A DNA stretch of 64,000 bases from Gammaproteobacteria bacterium (GTDB lineage: Bacteria; Pseudomonadota; Gammaproteobacteria; Granulosicoccales; Granulosicoccaceae), in assembly GCA_019634245.1 (NCBI GenBank), contig JAHQVR010000197.1, positions 1 to 64,000 of the forward strand, read 5' to 3'. Numbering within the stretch: the stretch's first letter is position 1; each line of letters begins with the position of its first letter. A model generated the notes under the pieces. It made no database searches and was not told where the DNA came from. It was given only the letters and a program-made list of their open reading frames with translations. This document shows positions 46,395-55,917 of this stretch, piece by piece. Both the position numbers and the translations under genes were made by a program.

Positions 46395-47270
46395 CTATAA
46401 AGCACCTGCTTTGATCAATGCCTGTCGAACAGGTTCATGAAACGACTCAGCCAACGGCGTTAGCGGCAACCGTATACCAGGCCCGATCAAACCCATCTGT
46501 GTCAATGCCCATTTGACGGGAATCGGGTTCGATTCGTGGAACAGCGCCACATGTAAATCACCAATAACCTGGTCTATAGCTTCTGCTTGCTGCACATCAC
46601 CAGCCATCGCAGCAGTGCACAGCTCCGCCATTTGCCGCGGCACCACATTTGCGGTGACCGAAATGTCACCATGACCACCTGCCAACATGCTCTCCCGTGC
46701 TGTCGCATCATCGCCGGTGAGCACTAAAAATCCATCCTCGCAAATAGCCAATAGCTCTTTGATCCGTGCCACATCGCCATAGGCCTCTTTAATGCCCACA
46801 ATATTATCGACCTTTGAGAGGCGCGCCGTCGTTGCCGGCACCATATCCAGAGATGTTCTTCCCGGTACGTTATAGACAATTTGAGGAATGTTTACCGCTT
46901 TAGCTACCGCTTGGAAATGTTGATACAAACCTTCCTGAGTGGGTTTGTTGTAGTAGGGAGTCACCAACAGGCAGGCATCTGCACCCGCCGTTTGGGCATG
47001 TTCGGTCAGCTCAATCGCTTCCGCTGTCGCATTGGCACCAGTGCCAGCGATAACGGGTACGCGTTTATTGACCTGATCGATGGTGCGCTTGATCACCTCA
47101 CCATGCTCAGGTACGGTCAGAGTGGCCGATTCTCCGGTGGTCCCAACCGACACAATGGCGTTAGTGCCAGCCTCAATATGAAACTCAATAAGCTTTTCCA
47201 GTGACGCAAAATCAACAGCACCAGACTCGAGCATCGGGGTGACGAGGGCCACCATACTGCCTTGGAACAT
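46395..47270 (-). CDS. dapA: 4-hydroxy-tetrahydrodipicolinate synthase
   Basis: This 291-residue TIM-barrel enzyme condenses pyruvate and aspartate semialdehyde for lysine and diaminopimelate. 'GTTGESATLTVPEH' holds the Thr pair, 'YNVPGRTSLDM' the catalytic Tyr and Arg, and 'IVGIKEAYGDVARI' the Schiff-base Lys. It is followed directly by bamC. Confidence 0.96.
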   Translation of the reverse strand: MFQGSMVALVTPMLESGAVDFASLEKLIEFHIEAGTNAIVSVGTTGESATLTVPEHGEVIKRTIDQVNKRVPVIAGTGANATAEAIELTEHAQTAGADACLLVTPYYNKPTQEGLYQHFQAVAKAVNIPQIVYNVPGRTSLDMVPATTARLSKVDNIVGIKEAYGDVARIKELLAICEDGFLVLTGDDATARESMLAGGHGDISVTANVVPRQMAELCTAAMAGDVQQAEAIDQVIGDLHVALFHESNPIPVKWALTQMGLIGPGIRLPLTPLAESFHEPVRQALIKAGAL

Positions 47271-47349
47271 GATTTACTCTTTTAACCATTTATCAGGTGC
47301 ATCGTAGCATTGACTGAGCATGCCTATGCGATAAACGGTGAAGATCTGA

Positions 47350-48447
47350 TCAGGCTTTAACCGATTCAGAGCTCACGTCGGAGGACGGGTCGGACGTGGC
47401 GTGGGGTCGCGGCCAGGCCTTTAAAACAGACTGCGCAAGCGTGGCCAACGGGATAGCGAAAAACACTCCCCATATACCAAACACGCCGCCAAAAAACAGC
47501 ACGGCAACGATGATCGCCAATGGATGCAGATTCACCACTTCCGAAAACAACAACGGCACCAGCACATTGCCATCGAGAATTTGAATGATCTGATACACCA
47601 GAATCAGATAAACAAATTTCGCTGACAAACCCCATTGAAAGAACGCAATGATCGCAATCGGAACCGTCACCGCGACCGCACCGACATAAGGAATAATGAC
47701 CGAGATGCCCACCAAAAAACTCAGTAGCAGTGAATAGTTTAAATCCATCAAGGCAAAAACGACGTAGCTAGCAGCCCAGACAATGGTTATTTCAACAAAT
47801 TTTCCGCGGATGTAATTGGCAATTTTCTGATCGACTTCCCGCCACACCTGTAACGATAATTCGTTGCGCCTTGGCACAAAGGTATTAAACCAGGCCAATA
47901 ACTTGTCTTTGTCTTTTAAAGTAAAAAACACCATTAGCGGCACGAGTACAGCATACACACCAATCACCACCATGGTGCCCAGTCGAGCAATAGAAAACTC
48001 CAACACGTTTTGCGTGAACTTGCCCAGTTCAGATCGAACGTTACTGATTAAGACGCTGATTTGCTCGACAGTGAACACTTCTGGGTACAGTTCAGGCAAC
48101 CGCAATGCCTGCTCTTGAGCGGTGGCAATCATGCCGGGAACTTCGCGAACAATTTGCGTAAATTGTTGTGAAAGTACAGGCAAAACACCAAATAAGATCA
48201 CTAGTGAGAGCGCAATCGCCAGCGCTAGGACAACAATAACTGAAAGGGTGCGAGGTATTCCCCACCGCTGTAAGGTGGATACCAAACCTTCCAACAAATA
48301 CGACAGCACTAACGCCACCAGCGCTGGTGCTAAAATATCACCCAGGAAAATGACAATACCAAAGCCAACCAACAACAACAGCGCAAGAATCACTGCCTGT
48401 GGATCTGAAAAATTGCGGGCATACCAATCGCGGATGATGTCCAGCAT
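47350..48447 (-). CDS. perM: AI-2E family transporter (PerM-like)
   Basis: This 365-residue protein has eight TM segments and the family's 'LSYLLEGLVSTLQRWGIPRTLSV' and 'LVGISVIIPYVGAVAVTVP' and 'FGGVFGIWGVFFAIPLATL' blocks. The family includes exporters of autoinducer-2 and Na+/H+ antiporters; no substrate can be assigned. It lies between LysR and dapA. In related genomes perM sits beside hda. Confidence 0.88.
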   Translation of the reverse strand: MLDIIRDWYARNFSDPQAVILALLLLVGFGIVIFLGDILAPALVALVLSYLLEGLVSTLQRWGIPRTLSVIVVLALAIALSLVILFGVLPVLSQQFTQIVREVPGMIATAQEQALRLPELYPEVFTVEQISVLISNVRSELGKFTQNVLEFSIARLGTMVVIGVYAVLVPLMVFFTLKDKDKLLAWFNTFVPRRNELSLQVWREVDQKIANYIRGKFVEITIVWAASYVVFALMDLNYSLLLSFLVGISVIIPYVGAVAVTVPIAIIAFFQWGLSAKFVYLILVYQIIQILDGNVLVPLLFSEVVNLHPLAIIVAVLFFGGVFGIWGVFFAIPLATLAQSVLKAWPRPHATSDPSSDVSSESVKA

Positions 48448-48524
48448 GTACCCGATATTCTCCTGCGAGGTTTAAGTGGTGGTTGAAGACAAGCCCGTGT
48501 AAGCCTATCTACAACTCATTATGC

Positions 48525-48547
48525 CATTCACCCACACGTGGGTAATG
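48525..48547. promoter_or_regulatory. Imperfect palindrome upstream of perM
   Basis: CATT(C)ACCCAC-A-CGTGGGTAATG reads nearly the same on both strands, with a 10-bp arm and one inserted base. It lies 78 bp before perM and 68 bp after the LysR stop. It could be an operator or a short hairpin; a T-run of seven (minus strand, just beyond) might make it part of a LysR terminator, but the order of stem and T-run is wrong. Confidence 0.3.
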
Positions 48548-48614
48548 ACAAAAAAAGCTCCGTTTACAACTTAGTAAGTAGCAATATTGGTGCACAAGCG
48601 CCCATGGGAGGACG

Positions 48615-49532
48615 CTATTTCATTGACGCGTCAATATCCGAATCGCTGTAGTAGCTACGGGCAAACTGAAACAACTCATCCATGAGCTGGGACCGGAATT
48701 TCTGCCGCTGGCGCACAAAATAGAATGGACGCTTCAATCGAGGTGTTAAGGGTAGGGCCACTAGGGTACCCAGGGCCAACTCCTTGTCCACGGTCGCTGA
48801 AGACAATATTGATATCCCCATGCCCGCCTGAATAGCGCCTTTGATCGCTTCAGTGCTTCCTAGTTCAAATGTCCTGACCAATTGATCCTCATGTAACCCA
48901 ACCGATTCTAGAAAGTTCGCAATCACCGAGCGAGTGCCCGAACCGTCTTCACGAAAGATAAAGGGATAGTCCAACAACTGCTGTGGAGACACCTGATCAG
49001 TGGAAGCCAGCGGATGATCCACCGGCACCAGCACCATAAGCTCATCCCATTGGAAGTCTTCAACCAACATCTGTTGGTTATTCACCTCACCTTCTACCAC
49101 TCCGAAATCGATCGAATTATCTGCGACCAGCGCAACAATGGCGTCGGTATTGGCCACTCGAAGCCTGACCTGCACTTCAGGAAACTGCTTCTGAAACCCG
49201 CCCAACAAACCGGGCAACATGTACTCCGCTATCGTGGTGCTCGCGCCGAGGGTCACCAGACCGGTATGGTCTCCAGTCAGCGCTTTTACGGATTCTTGCA
49301 TTTCATCGTACAAACCAATGATCCGATCGGCATAGCTGAGCACCTGCTCGCCCGCCTGGGTCAAACTGATGCGATTGTTTGAGCGATCGAACAACCGAGT
49401 ATTAAAATCCACCTCTAACTGCCGAATCTGATGTGTCACAGCCGGTTGTGTCATATTCAGAATTTCGGCTGCGCGCGTAAAATTAAGTACACCCGCAACG
49501 GTGTGGAACACTTGTAATCGTCGGTCAGACAT
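48615..49532 (-). CDS. LysR-family transcriptional regulator
   Basis: This 305-residue protein has an N-terminal HTH ('[20 protein letters not shown]', '[24 protein letters not shown]') and a periplasmic-binding-like effector domain ('[24 protein letters not shown]'). The latter is close to the CysB/CbbR/YeiE-like group that often senses sulfur or carbon status. AGGTG lies 6 bases before the ATG at 49532. It is divergent from proS with a 133-bp gap. Its targets are not evident. Confidence 0.9.
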   Translation of the reverse strand: MSDRRLQVFHTVAGVLNFTRAAEILNMTQPAVTHQIRQLEVDFNTRLFDRSNNRISLTQAGEQVLSYADRIIGLYDEMQESVKALTGDHTGLVTLGASTTIAEYMLPGLLGGFQKQFPEVQVRLRVANTDAIVALVADNSIDFGVVEGEVNNQQMLVEDFQWDELMVLVPVDHPLASTDQVSPQQLLDYPFIFREDGSGTRSVIANFLESVGLHEDQLVRTFELGSTEAIKGAIQAGMGISILSSATVDKELALGTLVALPLTPRLKRPFYFVRQRQKFRSQLMDELFQFARSYYSDSDIDASMK

Positions 49533-49665
49533 ACCTTGCACCTGGAGCAAAAATAAGGGCGGCCGAGGCCACCGCATCGATATAGTACCAATACCCGACG
49601 AAACACCCTGTGCAATCGCCCAACTGGCTATACTTATCGCGCATAGCCACCGAGATTGTCGTCAG

Positions 49666-51363
49666 ATGCGCGCCAGCCAGTTCCACATTGCCACCACGAA
49701 AGAGACCCCTGCCGATGCCGAGGTCATCAGCCACCAGCTCATGTTACGAGCTGGCTTGGTCCGAAGACTTGCCTCAGGCTTGTACTCTTGGATGCCTGTG
49801 GGCTTGCGAGTATTGCAAAAAATCGAAGCTATTGTTCGCGAGGAAATGAACAAAGCCGGTGGCATTGAGATGATTATGCCCGCCATACATCCGGCGGAAC
49901 TGTGGCAAGAATCTGGCCGTTGGGAACAGTACGGCCCAGAACTATTGCGGTTGCACGATAGACACAATCGAGAGTTTTGCGTTGGTCCGACACACGAAGA
50001 AGTCATTACGGACATTGCACGACGTGAACTTCGCAGCTATCGACAACTGCCGATCAATTTCTATCAGATACAAACCAAATTCCGTGATGAAATCAGACCG
50101 CGTTTTGGCGTCATGCGAGCTCGTGAGTTCATCATGAAAGATGCCTACTCGTTCCACCTGAGCGCAGAGTCGCTACACGATACGTATCTAGATATGTTTA
50201 AGGCTTACAGTCAGATATTTGATCGGATCGGATTACGCTATCGGTCGGTCGATGCCGACTCTGGCAGTATCGGCGGTGCGTTATCGACAGAGTTCATGGT
50301 ACTTGCCGACAGTGGCGAAGATGCCTTGGCATATTCCAGCACAGGCAGCTTTGCTGCGAATGTGGAAAAAGCGGCAGTGGTGTGTACCTCCACTCGCGAT
50401 GCACCTACGCAAGCCTTGCAAAGCATCGACACACCCGAGGTTCGCACCATCGAAGATCTCGACACGCATCACGGTATCAAAGCCTTCGAGTCGGTGAAAA
50501 CCTTAATGGTACAAGGTGAAGAAGTGCCAGTGGTTGCACTGATCATTCGCGGCGATCACGAACTGAATGCCATTAAAGCAGAGAAGCTGGATGAGGTACA
50601 AAGCCCGCTCACATTTGCTAACGCCGAGCAAATTCGCACGGCAGCCGGGGCTGACGCAGGCAGTCTGGGACCAGTAGGACTATCGATTCCAGTGCTGGTC
50701 GATGCCGATGCTGCAGCGCTGAGTGACTTTGCCTGTGGCGCGAATCAAAATCACAAACATTTTACTGGGGTGAATTGGGGACGTGATTGCCCCGAACCGA
50801 CTGTTTACGACCTTCGCAATGTGGTGGAAGGTGACCCGTCTCCTGATGGCAACGGCACTATAAGCATTGACCGTGGCATAGAAGTGGGGCATATATTTGA
50901 ACTCGGCACCAAGTACAGTCAGGCCATGAATGCATCTGTGCCTGATGAAAATGGCAAACCACAGATCATGCACATGGGTTGCTATGGCATCGGCGTTACC
51001 CGCGTTGCGGCAGCCGCTATCGAACAGAACAACGATGACAAGGGCATCATCTGGCCAAAAGCCATTGCACCTTTCGAAGCCGTCGTAGCCCCGATTCACA
51101 TGGCAAAATCTGACAACGTCCGTGAACACGCCGAAAAACTGTATCAGCAACTGCTAGATGCCGGTGTTGACGTGCTGTTTGACGATCGGCCGCTGCGCCC
51201 GGGTGTCATGTTCGCAGATATGGAGTTACTCGGCGTGCCACATCGATTCGTCATTAGTGAAAAACTACTCGCTGAACAACAGGTGGAATACAAAGGTCGC
51301 CGCGACTCCGAAGCGCGATTGATCAGTTTCGATGAGGCTATCTCGCTGGCGGTGGAAACCTAA
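49666..51363 (+). CDS. proS: Prolyl-tRNA synthetase
   Basis: This 565-residue class II synthetase has '[20 protein letters not shown]' (E. coli-like N-terminus), motif 2 region '[25 protein letters not shown]', the INS editing domain (about residues 225-405; '[13 protein letters not shown]', 'SLGPVGL') and the motif 3 / anticodon-binding C-terminus ('[18 protein letters not shown]'). The ATG at 49666 is chosen by homology; the open frame extends 55 codons upstream across the LysR promoter region. It converges on the DUF3833 gene with a 2-bp gap. Confidence 0.97.
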   Translation: MRASQFHIATTKETPADAEVISHQLMLRAGLVRRLASGLYSWMPVGLRVLQKIEAIVREEMNKAGGIEMIMPAIHPAELWQESGRWEQYGPELLRLHDRHNREFCVGPTHEEVITDIARRELRSYRQLPINFYQIQTKFRDEIRPRFGVMRAREFIMKDAYSFHLSAESLHDTYLDMFKAYSQIFDRIGLRYRSVDADSGSIGGALSTEFMVLADSGEDALAYSSTGSFAANVEKAAVVCTSTRDAPTQALQSIDTPEVRTIEDLDTHHGIKAFESVKTLMVQGEEVPVVALIIRGDHELNAIKAEKLDEVQSPLTFANAEQIRTAAGADAGSLGPVGLSIPVLVDADAAALSDFACGANQNHKHFTGVNWGRDCPEPTVYDLRNVVEGDPSPDGNGTISIDRGIEVGHIFELGTKYSQAMNASVPDENGKPQIMHMGCYGIGVTRVAAAAIEQNNDDKGIIWPKAIAPFEAVVAPIHMAKSDNVREHAEKLYQQLLDAGVDVLFDDRPLRPGVMFADMELLGVPHRFVISEKLLAEQQVEYKGRRDSEARLISFDEAISLAVET

Positions 51364-51365
51364 GA

Positions 51366-51905
51366 CTACTGACGCTGCATAAACAGCGTCACTTCAGCGA
51401 ACGTTAAACCAAATTTCCTAATATAAGCTCGATTAACAATCGTACTGTCATCCAAGGCCCAAATCCAATCATTGAAGTTCACGCGATACTGCCGATCACC
51501 CACGGGTAAATCCATTTTGTACCGCCAATTGAACGCATTGCCCCAGCTGCGACCTGCTGCACCTGGCAGAACATCATCGGCAGAACCTGTGTAGCGCCCA
51601 TCAGACAATCTTTGTATGGTCCAGATGCGTTTTTCAACGCCTTCGCCAAGACCATAGGTGAACGTTTCGTCCAAAACCAACTGATCATCTGCGAAGCTAC
51701 CATCAATATCAACAGTGAACCGCTGCACAACATCGCCGTCACGATTCTGCACAATGCCCCAGGCTTTGACAGTGCCATCAAAGAACTCCTCAAGCACAAA
51801 CTCAGGTGATTGCTCACGGTAACTCTGAGCATCCATGCCCGCACAGCCTGCTAAGAGCACTAAAGACACCAAGCTAACTACCCATGCGTGTAACGATTGG
51901 ATCAT
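51366..51905 (-). CDS. DUF3833 lipoprotein
   Basis: This 179-residue protein has a lipoprotein signal ('SLVSLVLLAGC', Cys about residue 21) and the DUF3833 pattern: 'EFFDGTVKAWGIVQNRDGDVVQRFTVDIDG', 'WTIQRLSDGRYTGSADDV' and 'ALDDSTIVNRAYIRKFGLTFAEVTLFM'. The function is unknown; the fold is probably a lipocalin-like barrel. It is the last of three genes with a CHI-like and a DUF2878 protein, which in other gammaproteobacteria accompany cyclopropane-fatty-acid synthase and DUF1365 genes. Confidence 0.82.
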   Translation of the reverse strand: MIQSLHAWVVSLVSLVLLAGCAGMDAQSYREQSPEFVLEEFFDGTVKAWGIVQNRDGDVVQRFTVDIDGSFADDQLVLDETFTYGLGEGVEKRIWTIQRLSDGRYTGSADDVLPGAAGRSWGNAFNWRYKMDLPVGDRQYRVNFNDWIWALDDSTIVNRAYIRKFGLTFAEVTLFMQRQ

Positions 51906-51914
51906 GATTACCTC

Positions 51915-52433
51915 TTAGGAGCCAAGGTTCAAAAGCTTTTTTCGCAGTCCCGGTTCAGAGCTGGATTCGCCTAACCAAATATTAAAAAACAGCGTGGTAA
52001 ACGCTTCATCCCGGATCGACCCAACGGGCTCTGCATTGTAGAAAAACAGGGTATGCCCCTGATCGTTTCTGACTCCGGTGATGTTATTCCCTTTCTTCAC
52101 ATCAGGAATGATGTCATGGAGCTCCGCGGCCCAACTCGCCAGCTGGGTAGCATCGGAAAAACCTTGAGAACGTATTTCCTTTATCGTCTTTTCAACAATC
52201 TTTTTTCCCTTCAGTTTTCGCAGGTAAGTCAAAGACAAGGCAAACGGTTTGTTGGAATCGTACTGCCCATCAGGTGCGTAGAGCACGGCATCAAACACAT
52301 CCCAGAGCATAACGGTCAAACGTCCTTCGCCGACGGCTGATGCATTGGCCCACTGCGCTTTGGCCACTTCGTCTGTAGCAATAGCAGAAGCACTGGCGAG
52401 CAATGCCAGAATGAGCACCGCTACCTTAAGCAT
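51915..52433 (-). CDS. Chalcone-isomerase-like exported protein
   Basis: This 172-residue protein has a signal peptide ('MLKVAVLILALLASASAIA') and the chalcone isomerase-like fold: 'GRLTVMLWDVFDAVLYAPDG', 'FALSLTYLRKLKGKKIVEKTIKEIRSQG', 'WAAELHDIIPDVKKGNNITG' and 'FFNIWLGESS'. Bacterial members lack flavonoid substrates and may bind fatty acids, as plant FAP proteins do. It overlaps DUF2878 by 8 bp and lies 9 bp before DUF3833. Confidence 0.82.
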   Translation of the reverse strand: MLKVAVLILALLASASAIATDEVAKAQWANASAVGEGRLTVMLWDVFDAVLYAPDGQYDSNKPFALSLTYLRKLKGKKIVEKTIKEIRSQGFSDATQLASWAAELHDIIPDVKKGNNITGVRNDQGHTLFFYNAEPVGSIRDEAFTTLFFNIWLGESSSEPGLRKKLLNLGS

Positions 52434-52938
52434 GTCTGAACTTCACTATTGTCTGCGTTATCCATACAAACATTCCCATCAACGCCGTCCACACCACCAG
52501 CAACACTAAAGCCGTCCATACCGGACCATAAGGCAACGCTACCGCACCCAATCGCGCAGCCGCCAGGTAGGTCAGCGGAGCCCCTACTGCAGCCAACGCA
52601 ATGGCCCACACAGGTCGGGCAAAGAAATAGGCTAGAGCATGGCGGAACGTTGCGGCAAACCCGATCCATATACCCACCAACCACAAAGGAATAGGTAATA
52701 CAGAGGCCTCTGGAGTAAACACAAACCAACCGGTGAGAGTCAGTACGCTGTCGACACACACACCGATCAAGGTGCAACTGACCACAATGAGTGATTCTGT
52801 GAGACGGTCTTTGACCCACCAAAAATGCAACACCAGCAACACCAACAGCACCGCAGCAAAACGTTCCTTACCTAGCACTCCAATGAACCAGATACCTTGA
52901 TAGATCGCAATATTGGCCCAAATCGGATAGGCAGGCAT
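52426..52938 (-). CDS. DUF2878 inner-membrane protein
   Basis: This 170-residue protein has about five TM segments: 'WANIAIYQGIWFIGVLG', 'AAVLLVLLVLHFWWVKD', 'LIVVSCTLIGVCVDSVLTLTG', 'PIPLWLVGIWIGFAATF' and 'VWTALVLLVVWTALMGMFVWI'. It fits DUF2878. The ATG at 52938 is used; a GTG nine codons upstream is possible. It is the first gene of the DUF2878 / CHI-like / DUF3833 set. The function is unknown; a role in membrane lipid modification or transport is inferred only from the company these families keep. Confidence 0.75.
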   Translation of the reverse strand: MPAYPIWANIAIYQGIWFIGVLGKERFAAVLLVLLVLHFWWVKDRLTESLIVVSCTLIGVCVDSVLTLTGWFVFTPEASVLPIPLWLVGIWIGFAATFRHALAYFFARPVWAIALAAVGAPLTYLAAARLGAVALPYGPVWTALVLLVVWTALMGMFVWITQTIVKFRHA

Positions 52939-52985
52939 GACCACAGACTCAGGTGTTAACCGCACAAAACCATTTTACGACATTC

Positions 52986-53012
52986 CGCCTGAGCAAGATC
53001 ATGCTCACGGCG
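52986..53012. other. Stem-loop between gspE-like gene and DUF2878
   Basis: CGCCTGAGCA pairs with TGCTCA-(C)-GGCG around a 6-base loop: a 10-bp stem with one bulged base. No T-run follows on either strand. It may protect or attenuate the gspE-like transcript. Confidence 0.4.
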
Positions 53013-53022
53013 CCTGAACCCA

Positions 53023-54906
53023 CTAACCCAGCAATGGCGCCGGTGTGACCTTTAGGATCTCGTCGTAGGACGTTGCGCCTTGCGAGACTTTAGACAGCCC
53101 ACTCACTCGCAATGGCCGCATACCATCTTTATAAGCTTGCTTGCGAAGAGCTTCAACCGCAACCGTAGGTACGATAAGCTCTTGCAAGGCAGGCGTCATG
53201 CGTAATAGCTCGTAAATCCCAGCTCGGCCCATATAGCCTGACTGTCGACACTCCAGGCAGCCAACCGGCTGGTTCATTTGCGCCGGTGGCTCAGACTTCC
53301 ATGGCGACATGTAGGCATTCCATTGGTCGGCATCGACGTCGGTCGTAGTAGTACAGTGGGGACAAAAGGTTCTTATCAATCGTTGCGCTACCACACCAAT
53401 TAGCGTGGATCGAATCAGATAGTACGGTACGCCTAGCTCCATCAATCTCGCCACGGCAGAAGGTGCGTCGTTCGTGTGCAAGGTCGACAACACCAAGTGG
53501 CCGGTTAAAGCCGCTTGCACGGCCATCTGTGCGGTTTCCAAATCGCGGATCTCACCGACCATGATGATATCTGGATCCTGCCGGAGCAGTGTGCGCACAC
53601 CCGATGCAAAATCCAGATCGATATTGTGCTGCACCTGCATTTGATTGAATTGGGGCATGACCAATTCGATTGGATCTTCAACGGTGCACACATTGACATC
53701 GTCAGTGGCCAACTGTTGCAATGTGCTATAGAGCGTGGTTGTTTTACCTGAACCTGTAGGGCCCGTTACCAGCAAAATACCGTTTGGCTGTCGAATCATT
53801 CCTTCCCAAATGTCCAATTCATGTTTGTCAAAACCCAATTGACTCTGGTCTTTTAACAACACATCTGGATTAAAGATACGCATAACCATTTTTTCACCAA
53901 ACGCGGTGGGCATGGTTGAAATACGCAGTTCCACTTCTTTATTCTCGGCATTTCGGGTTTTTAGACGGCCATCCTGAGGACGTCGCTTTTCAGCCACATC
54001 CATTCGGCCCAAAATTTTCAGACGACTGGTTACCGCCGCCATGACAGGCGCTGGCATGTCATACACTTGCTGCATTACGCCATCGATACGAAAACGCACA
54101 CCGCCTATGTCACGCCTAGGCTCCAAATGAATGTCACTGGCACGCTGCTCGTAGGCATACTGCAATAGCCAGTCAACAATACTGACGACATGACTGTCGT
54201 TAGCTTCCAACTTACCACCACGACCTAACTCCATTAGCTGTTCTAAGTTTTGAACAGCGCTCTTATGCGTGCTGTGGTCTTGATTAGCGTTCAGCACCGA
54301 TTTGGAGAGTGAATAGAACTCAGCCAAATAACGCCGAATGTCTTCTGGGTTAACGATGACCAGACGGATTTCTTTGTTGATGGCGCGGCCCAGTTCCTGC
54401 TGCCATTCATCATAGAACGGCTCAGCGGTTCCAAACACGACATAGTCTGGGGTAGCTTCCACACAGATGATATTGAACCGCTGCGCGTAGGCTGAAGAGG
54501 TGATCGCAGTAACCGACGGTACATCGACTTTCAGTGGATCGATCCGTAACCAGGGCAACTCCACTTTCTCAGCCAGCCATCGGGTTAAACAATCCAGATC
54601 CACTTTTTGCTCTGGATCACGAGCGTGCGCCCAACCACTATCGGCAATTCTCTCTAGCGGCCCTTTCTGCCTGCCAGGTCCATCATTTTGACTGACACTG
54701 CGCAGAATCTGACTATTGGATTCTTCAATCAGTCCATCGATGAGTAAGCCATCCAATATGGCCTCGAGCTCTAATTTGCCCGTTTGAGGATTTGCGAACC
54801 GTTTGGCGTTTTCTGTTAACACGTAAGAATGCTCGATGAACTTCAACACCCGGTTATCGGCGACCTGCCCCAAACAGTGAACCCAGAGTGAATGAAAGAG
54901 CGGCAT
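53023..54906 (-). CDS. GspE/PilB-family secretion/pilus ATPase, solitary
   Basis: This 627-residue ATPase has an N-terminal extension (about 1-110), a GspE N2 domain ('LPWLRIDPLKVDVPSVTAIT'), and the C-terminal AAA-type domain: 'ASDIHLEPRRD', Walker A 'GPTGSGKTTTLYSTLQQL', Asp box 'TVEDPIE', Walker B 'DPDIIMVGEIRD', His box 'STLHTNDAPSA'. The zinc tetra-Cys motif 'CPHC ... CLEC' is complete. It would power a type IV pilus or type II secretion-like machine, but no inner-membrane platform, pilin or peptidase gene is near. The ATG at 54906 (or GTG at 54915) lies only 18 bp from the divergent wrbA start. Confidence 0.88.
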   Translation of the reverse strand: MPLFHSLWVHCLGQVADNRVLKFIEHSYVLTENAKRFANPQTGKLELEAILDGLLIDGLIEESNSQILRSVSQNDGPGRQKGPLERIADSGWAHARDPEQKVDLDCLTRWLAEKVELPWLRIDPLKVDVPSVTAITSSAYAQRFNIICVEATPDYVVFGTAEPFYDEWQQELGRAINKEIRLVIVNPEDIRRYLAEFYSLSKSVLNANQDHSTHKSAVQNLEQLMELGRGGKLEANDSHVVSIVDWLLQYAYEQRASDIHLEPRRDIGGVRFRIDGVMQQVYDMPAPVMAAVTSRLKILGRMDVAEKRRPQDGRLKTRNAENKEVELRISTMPTAFGEKMVMRIFNPDVLLKDQSQLGFDKHELDIWEGMIRQPNGILLVTGPTGSGKTTTLYSTLQQLATDDVNVCTVEDPIELVMPQFNQMQVQHNIDLDFASGVRTLLRQDPDIIMVGEIRDLETAQMAVQAALTGHLVLSTLHTNDAPSAVARLMELGVPYYLIRSTLIGVVAQRLIRTFCPHCTTTTDVDADQWNAYMSPWKSEPPAQMNQPVGCLECRQSGYMGRAGIYELLRMTPALQELIVPTVAVEALRKQAYKDGMRPLRVSGLSKVSQGATSYDEILKVTPAPLLG

Positions 54907-54924
54907 GTGACACACTGCGCAACC

Positions 54925-55524
54925 ATGAACTCACGAATACTTGTTCTTTATGATTCGGTCGACGGTAACACCGAAGCCATGGCCACCGCGGTCGCCCGCG
55001 GAATCAACGCCGTCAGCAGCTGCGAAGCGCTGCTGCGGCGTACCCCACCGGTGAGCGCAGATACGCGCGCCACCAAAGCACCAGTCCCTGATACTGGAGC
55101 ACCGTATGCCGAGCTAGCCGATCTATCCGCGATCGATGGACTCGTGATGGGCAGCCCCACACACTTTGGCAATATGAGCGCCTCGATGAAATATTTCCTG
55201 GATCAAACCTCGCGAGATTGGATGAGCGGTACTCTGACGGATAAACCGGCCGGTGTGTTTACCTCCACAGGTAGCTTACATGGCGGCATGGAAGCAACGT
55301 TACTCAGCATGATGGTGCCTTTGTTACACCACGGCATGGTGTTGTGCGGCCTACCCTACTCTGAACCTGATCTCATGCAAACCAGCAGCGGCGGGACACC
55401 GTATGGGCCAAGCCATTGGTCAACAGAAAACGCCGATCGATCGATCAGCGAGGAAGAAAGTAGATTGTGTACAGCACTGGGTCGACGAGTCGCCACCATG
55501 GCCAGGCGATTAAAGCATGACTAA
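54925..55524 (+). CDS. wrbA: NAD(P)H:quinone oxidoreductase, WrbA family
   Basis: This 199-residue flavodoxin-like FMN protein has 'RILVLYDSVDGNTEAMATAV' (phosphate loop), 'GLVMGSPTHFGNMSASMKYFLDQT', 'KPAGVFTSTGSLHGGMEATLLSM' and 'SSGGTPYGPSHW', all typical of WrbA. It performs two-electron quinone reduction. The ATG at 54925 is used; the open frame starts 11 codons earlier. It overlaps the DUF2069 gene by 8 bp, the usual pairing. Confidence 0.92.
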   Translation: MNSRILVLYDSVDGNTEAMATAVARGINAVSSCEALLRRTPPVSADTRATKAPVPDTGAPYAELADLSAIDGLVMGSPTHFGNMSASMKYFLDQTSRDWMSGTLTDKPAGVFTSTGSLHGGMEATLLSMMVPLLHHGMVLCGLPYSEPDLMQTSSGGTPYGPSHWSTENADRSISEEESRLCTALGRRVATMARRLKHD

Positions 55525-55915
55525 AATCCAATGGACACGAACGCTTGCCTTGCTGGGCTATTTCGGCTTGCTGGCGGTCCTACTCAACTGGTTCTTGTGG
55601 ATCGCCCCACCAAAACAGGTACCCCGCGCCCTGTTACTTATCGTGCTGGTGGTGCCTCTGTTAATTCCCTTACGCGGGCTGCTGTATGAAAAGCGATACA
55701 CTTATCAATGGACATGCTTCCTCGCATTGTTCTACTTCATCATCGGTGTCGATGTAGGGTTCAATCGGCTTGGTCCTGAGCGACTCATGGGCGTATTAAC
55801 TGTGGCATTCAGTTTGATGTTTTTCACAGGTGCCATGTATTACGCCAAATACACAGGCACTGGGAAGAAGCGACAAAAAAAAGCACCCAAAACCCGCGAA
55901 AATTCCACTCACTAA
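55517..55915 (+). CDS. DUF2069 membrane protein
   Basis: This 132-residue protein has four TM segments ('LALLGYFGLLAVLLNWFLWI', 'LLLIVLVVPLLIPLRGLLYE', 'WTCFLALFYFIIGVDVGF', 'LTVAFSLMFFTGAMYYAKY') and a Lys-rich tail. DUF2069 genes commonly follow wrbA. The function is unknown. It ends 2 bp from convergent hda. Confidence 0.85.
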   Translation: MTKIQWTRTLALLGYFGLLAVLLNWFLWIAPPKQVPRALLLIVLVVPLLIPLRGLLYEKRYTYQWTCFLALFYFIIGVDVGFNRLGPERLMGVLTVAFSLMFFTGAMYYAKYTGTGKKRQKKAPKTRENSTH

Positions 55916-55917
55916 CA

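Noticed and set aside
50680..51150. Open frame of 156 codons antisense to proS
   Set aside because: A shadow of the conserved ProS catalytic core.
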